From contig RQOL01000466.1 of the NCBI GenBank assembly GCA_013076295.1, positions 4,631,080-4,695,079 of the forward strand: a stretch of 64,000 bases of DNA, in the 5' to 3' direction. Within the stretch, counting starts at the first letter, position 1. Every line of letters begins with the position of its first letter. Made by a program: the position numbers and the translations under genes. Positions 62,401 to 64,000 of this stretch are shown piece after piece. The notes below the pieces were generated by a model, which had not been told where the DNA came from, did no database searches, and saw only the letters and a program-made list of their open reading frames with translations. Origin of the DNA: Sanderia malayensis. Lineage: Eukaryota > Cnidaria > Scyphozoa > Semaeostomeae > Pelagiidae.

Positions 62401-64000
62401 ATGATGCTTTGGGAACTCGATAGTAACACAGGTGTTTGGTTGGACACGGTAAGCATACGCTCTCACCACGTAACTTACTTTGAAGTTTATAACTCAATAC
62501 GCAAGGTCGCATGTAGATTGTGTGATGGAGTCTGATGGATGCATTAACTATTTATGTTTGTGTTTGCAGGCAAGGATGGGTGATGTTGGTGGAAATACTC
62601 TTGGCTTTTATGGCTGTGCAATTAGCCCTGATGGTAACAGTGTTATAGCGCATGGATTCCAAGGGGCTTTCCACCTCTGGTCTGTCAACAGCACTCAGGT
62701 ATAGAGTCTAACTATGCACGACACTTGTTAGGTAGTCAACTGTCCACTAATAGATAATTAATCTGTGGAATATAGTAGATCTGTTATATGAGTGTATGTG
62801 AGGGAGAACGATATTTTAATTTATGATTTAATTTATTGATCGATAAGATTTTATTATTGTTTCAGGTTCACGATTCGTGGACACCTGGTGTGACAATAAG
62901 TGGGCATTTTGGTGCAGTCCAGGTATGCCCTGCCTCGTGTACATATCGTGTACATATCATGCATTTAAAAGGATGGGAATTTGTGTCAAGTCAAGCCGTC
63001 GTCATTTAACATCTGACTTTTGTATTTGTAGGATTTCGATTGGGAGCCTGAGAATGGGGAATTCCTGATAAGTGTTGGGACAGATCAAACTGCAAGGCTG
63101 CACGCCCCCTGGATCAGAAAGAATAACCCAGTAAGCTCACATCCACTGGTTACATCACGGTTATTTCTTTGCAGCAATAAAATGCTGAATCGTAACGCTG
63201 TGATTATTATTGCATAGGTTACTTGGCATGAAATAGCGAGACCTCAAGTTCATGGCTACGACATGCAGTGCATTGCATGTGTTAGTAGAAGTACCTATGC
63301 TTCAGGCTCTGAAGAAAAGGTGGGATATATATCTTCATTGATTATATATTGAGTTTGTTCGTGTTTAATTTCGTAGTGTTTTTAGTTATCCTTAATTAAT
63401 GTTTTGCTTTTGTTATTTAGGTTACTCGTATTTTTCAAGCCCCAAAAAGTTTCTTCGACAGTTTTTCAGAAATTTCTCAAATTCGCAGTGCAGGACAGGT
63501 ATAAATTGCATTAATCAAATGTTCTTCAAACCTCGTTAAATAGTTTGTGTATTTTCATTGCTATTATCAGATATTTTTGATTTCGCTTCTTCTAGGTAAA
63601 TGCCGCACTACCAATTGGTGCAAGTGTACCATCTCTTGGACTTTCGAACAAAGCTGTCTTTCAAAGTATGTACTCTTTAATCAAATATAGCTATGTCAAT
63701 CATGTTGCTTTTTTATATAAATACGTAAGCATAAAATATTCAATGACCTGTTATTGATGCCCCCTTAACAGTACACTCTGACAACATTTACAAAATACGA
63801 AACCCTAATTTTATCATTTTAATATTGTGTCTAATTTTTTAGATATAATAAACAGACATGTGTATATTTCTTCTCTTTATAGTTATTTCTATGATTCTTT
63901 ATATTTTCTTAATAAGACGATTTGGAAACTTGGAAGGAGGATGGCGACGACAAAAGTCGACCACAAAAGGCTTCTGCTTTTGCTTCCGAAGACCCCGCCC
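59456..64000 (+). CDS. ELP2: Elongator complex protein 2 (WD40), 3' truncated by window
   Basis: Seventeen exons are visible: 59456-59596, 59685-59772, 60204-60295 (or to 60274), 60380-60539, 60787-60867, 61001-61065, 61200-61266, 61668-61805, 61937-62020, 62348-62448, 62570-62698, 62866-62922, 63032-63130, 63218-63319, 63421-63498, 63596-63665 and 63917 to the window end. All join in phase. WD40 blocks match ELP2: [108 protein letters not shown] and [19 protein letters not shown], with [12 protein letters not shown] near the edge. ELP2 forms the double WD40 propeller of Elongator, needed for wobble-uridine modification of tRNA (established knowledge). The second propeller lies beyond the window. 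The end of exon 3 is ambiguous between two in-phase donors. Confidence 0.95.
59995..60150. repeat. dispersed AATAAGCCCC-type repeat in an ELP2 intron
   Basis: TTATGCCCCCTCTCTACGTA, CAGCCCCCTTTCTATGTTAA and GAGCTTTTGCAGTAA resemble the segment at 43545-43720. It lies in the ELP2 intron 59773-60203. Confidence 0.6.

Overview
This window is a stretch of animal (metazoan) nuclear genome. It is AT-rich, its genes carry many short spliceosomal introns with GT/AG borders, and it holds a set of orthologues typical of animals: a TGF-beta-superfamily ligand, a BMP type II receptor, Cys-loop receptors, CDK2, a CDK5 activator, PSMD11, ELP2, TRMT61A and ASNS. The mix of Cys-loop channels and compact introns fits an invertebrate, possibly an early-branching one such as a cnidarian. 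That placement is inference; I cannot name a species. All gene models below were spliced by eye, using homology and intron phase, and almost every one closes in frame.

Layout. 487-927 (-): small secreted cysteine-rich protein. 1938-3923 (+): TRMT61A, 5' end not found. 8352-9954 (+): myostatin/GDF11-like TGF-beta ligand. 13496-14437 (-): intronless CDK5 activator (p35). 18051-20080 (+): asparagine synthetase. 22301-28377 (+): BMPR2-like receptor whose kinase domain looks catalytically dead. 29803-31662 (-): CDK2. 33883-39524 (+): PSMD11/Rpn6. 40162-45288 (-) and 48677-52517 (-): a tandem pair of glycine/GABA-type Cys-loop channel genes. 59456-64000 (+): ELP2, cut by the window edge. Orphan exons near 5.6-7.1 kb, 16.9 kb, 39.9 kb and 57.8-59.2 kb suggest further genes or isoforms that I could not complete.

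The rest is repeat-rich. It contains a family of short inverted-repeat elements (at least six copies, some inside introns), two pogo/mariner-like elements, a dispersed family rich in AATAAGCCCC-like motifs, several intronic minisatellites (80-bp TTC-rich units in PSMD11; 40-bp, 21-bp and 5-bp units in the first channel gene), and a 72-nt tRNA-like cloverleaf in a PSMD11 intron.

The strongest candidate for new biology is the TGF-beta pair. One gene encodes a ligand whose mature domain has lost both finger-1 tryptophans normally used for type I receptor contact. About 12 kb away lies a complete BMPR2-like receptor with HRD changed to HRN, DFG changed to GFD, a broken glycine loop and a shortened activation segment. 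Together they look like possible antagonist or decoy components rather than a standard signalling pair. The link between the two is inference from proximity and shared oddity only.
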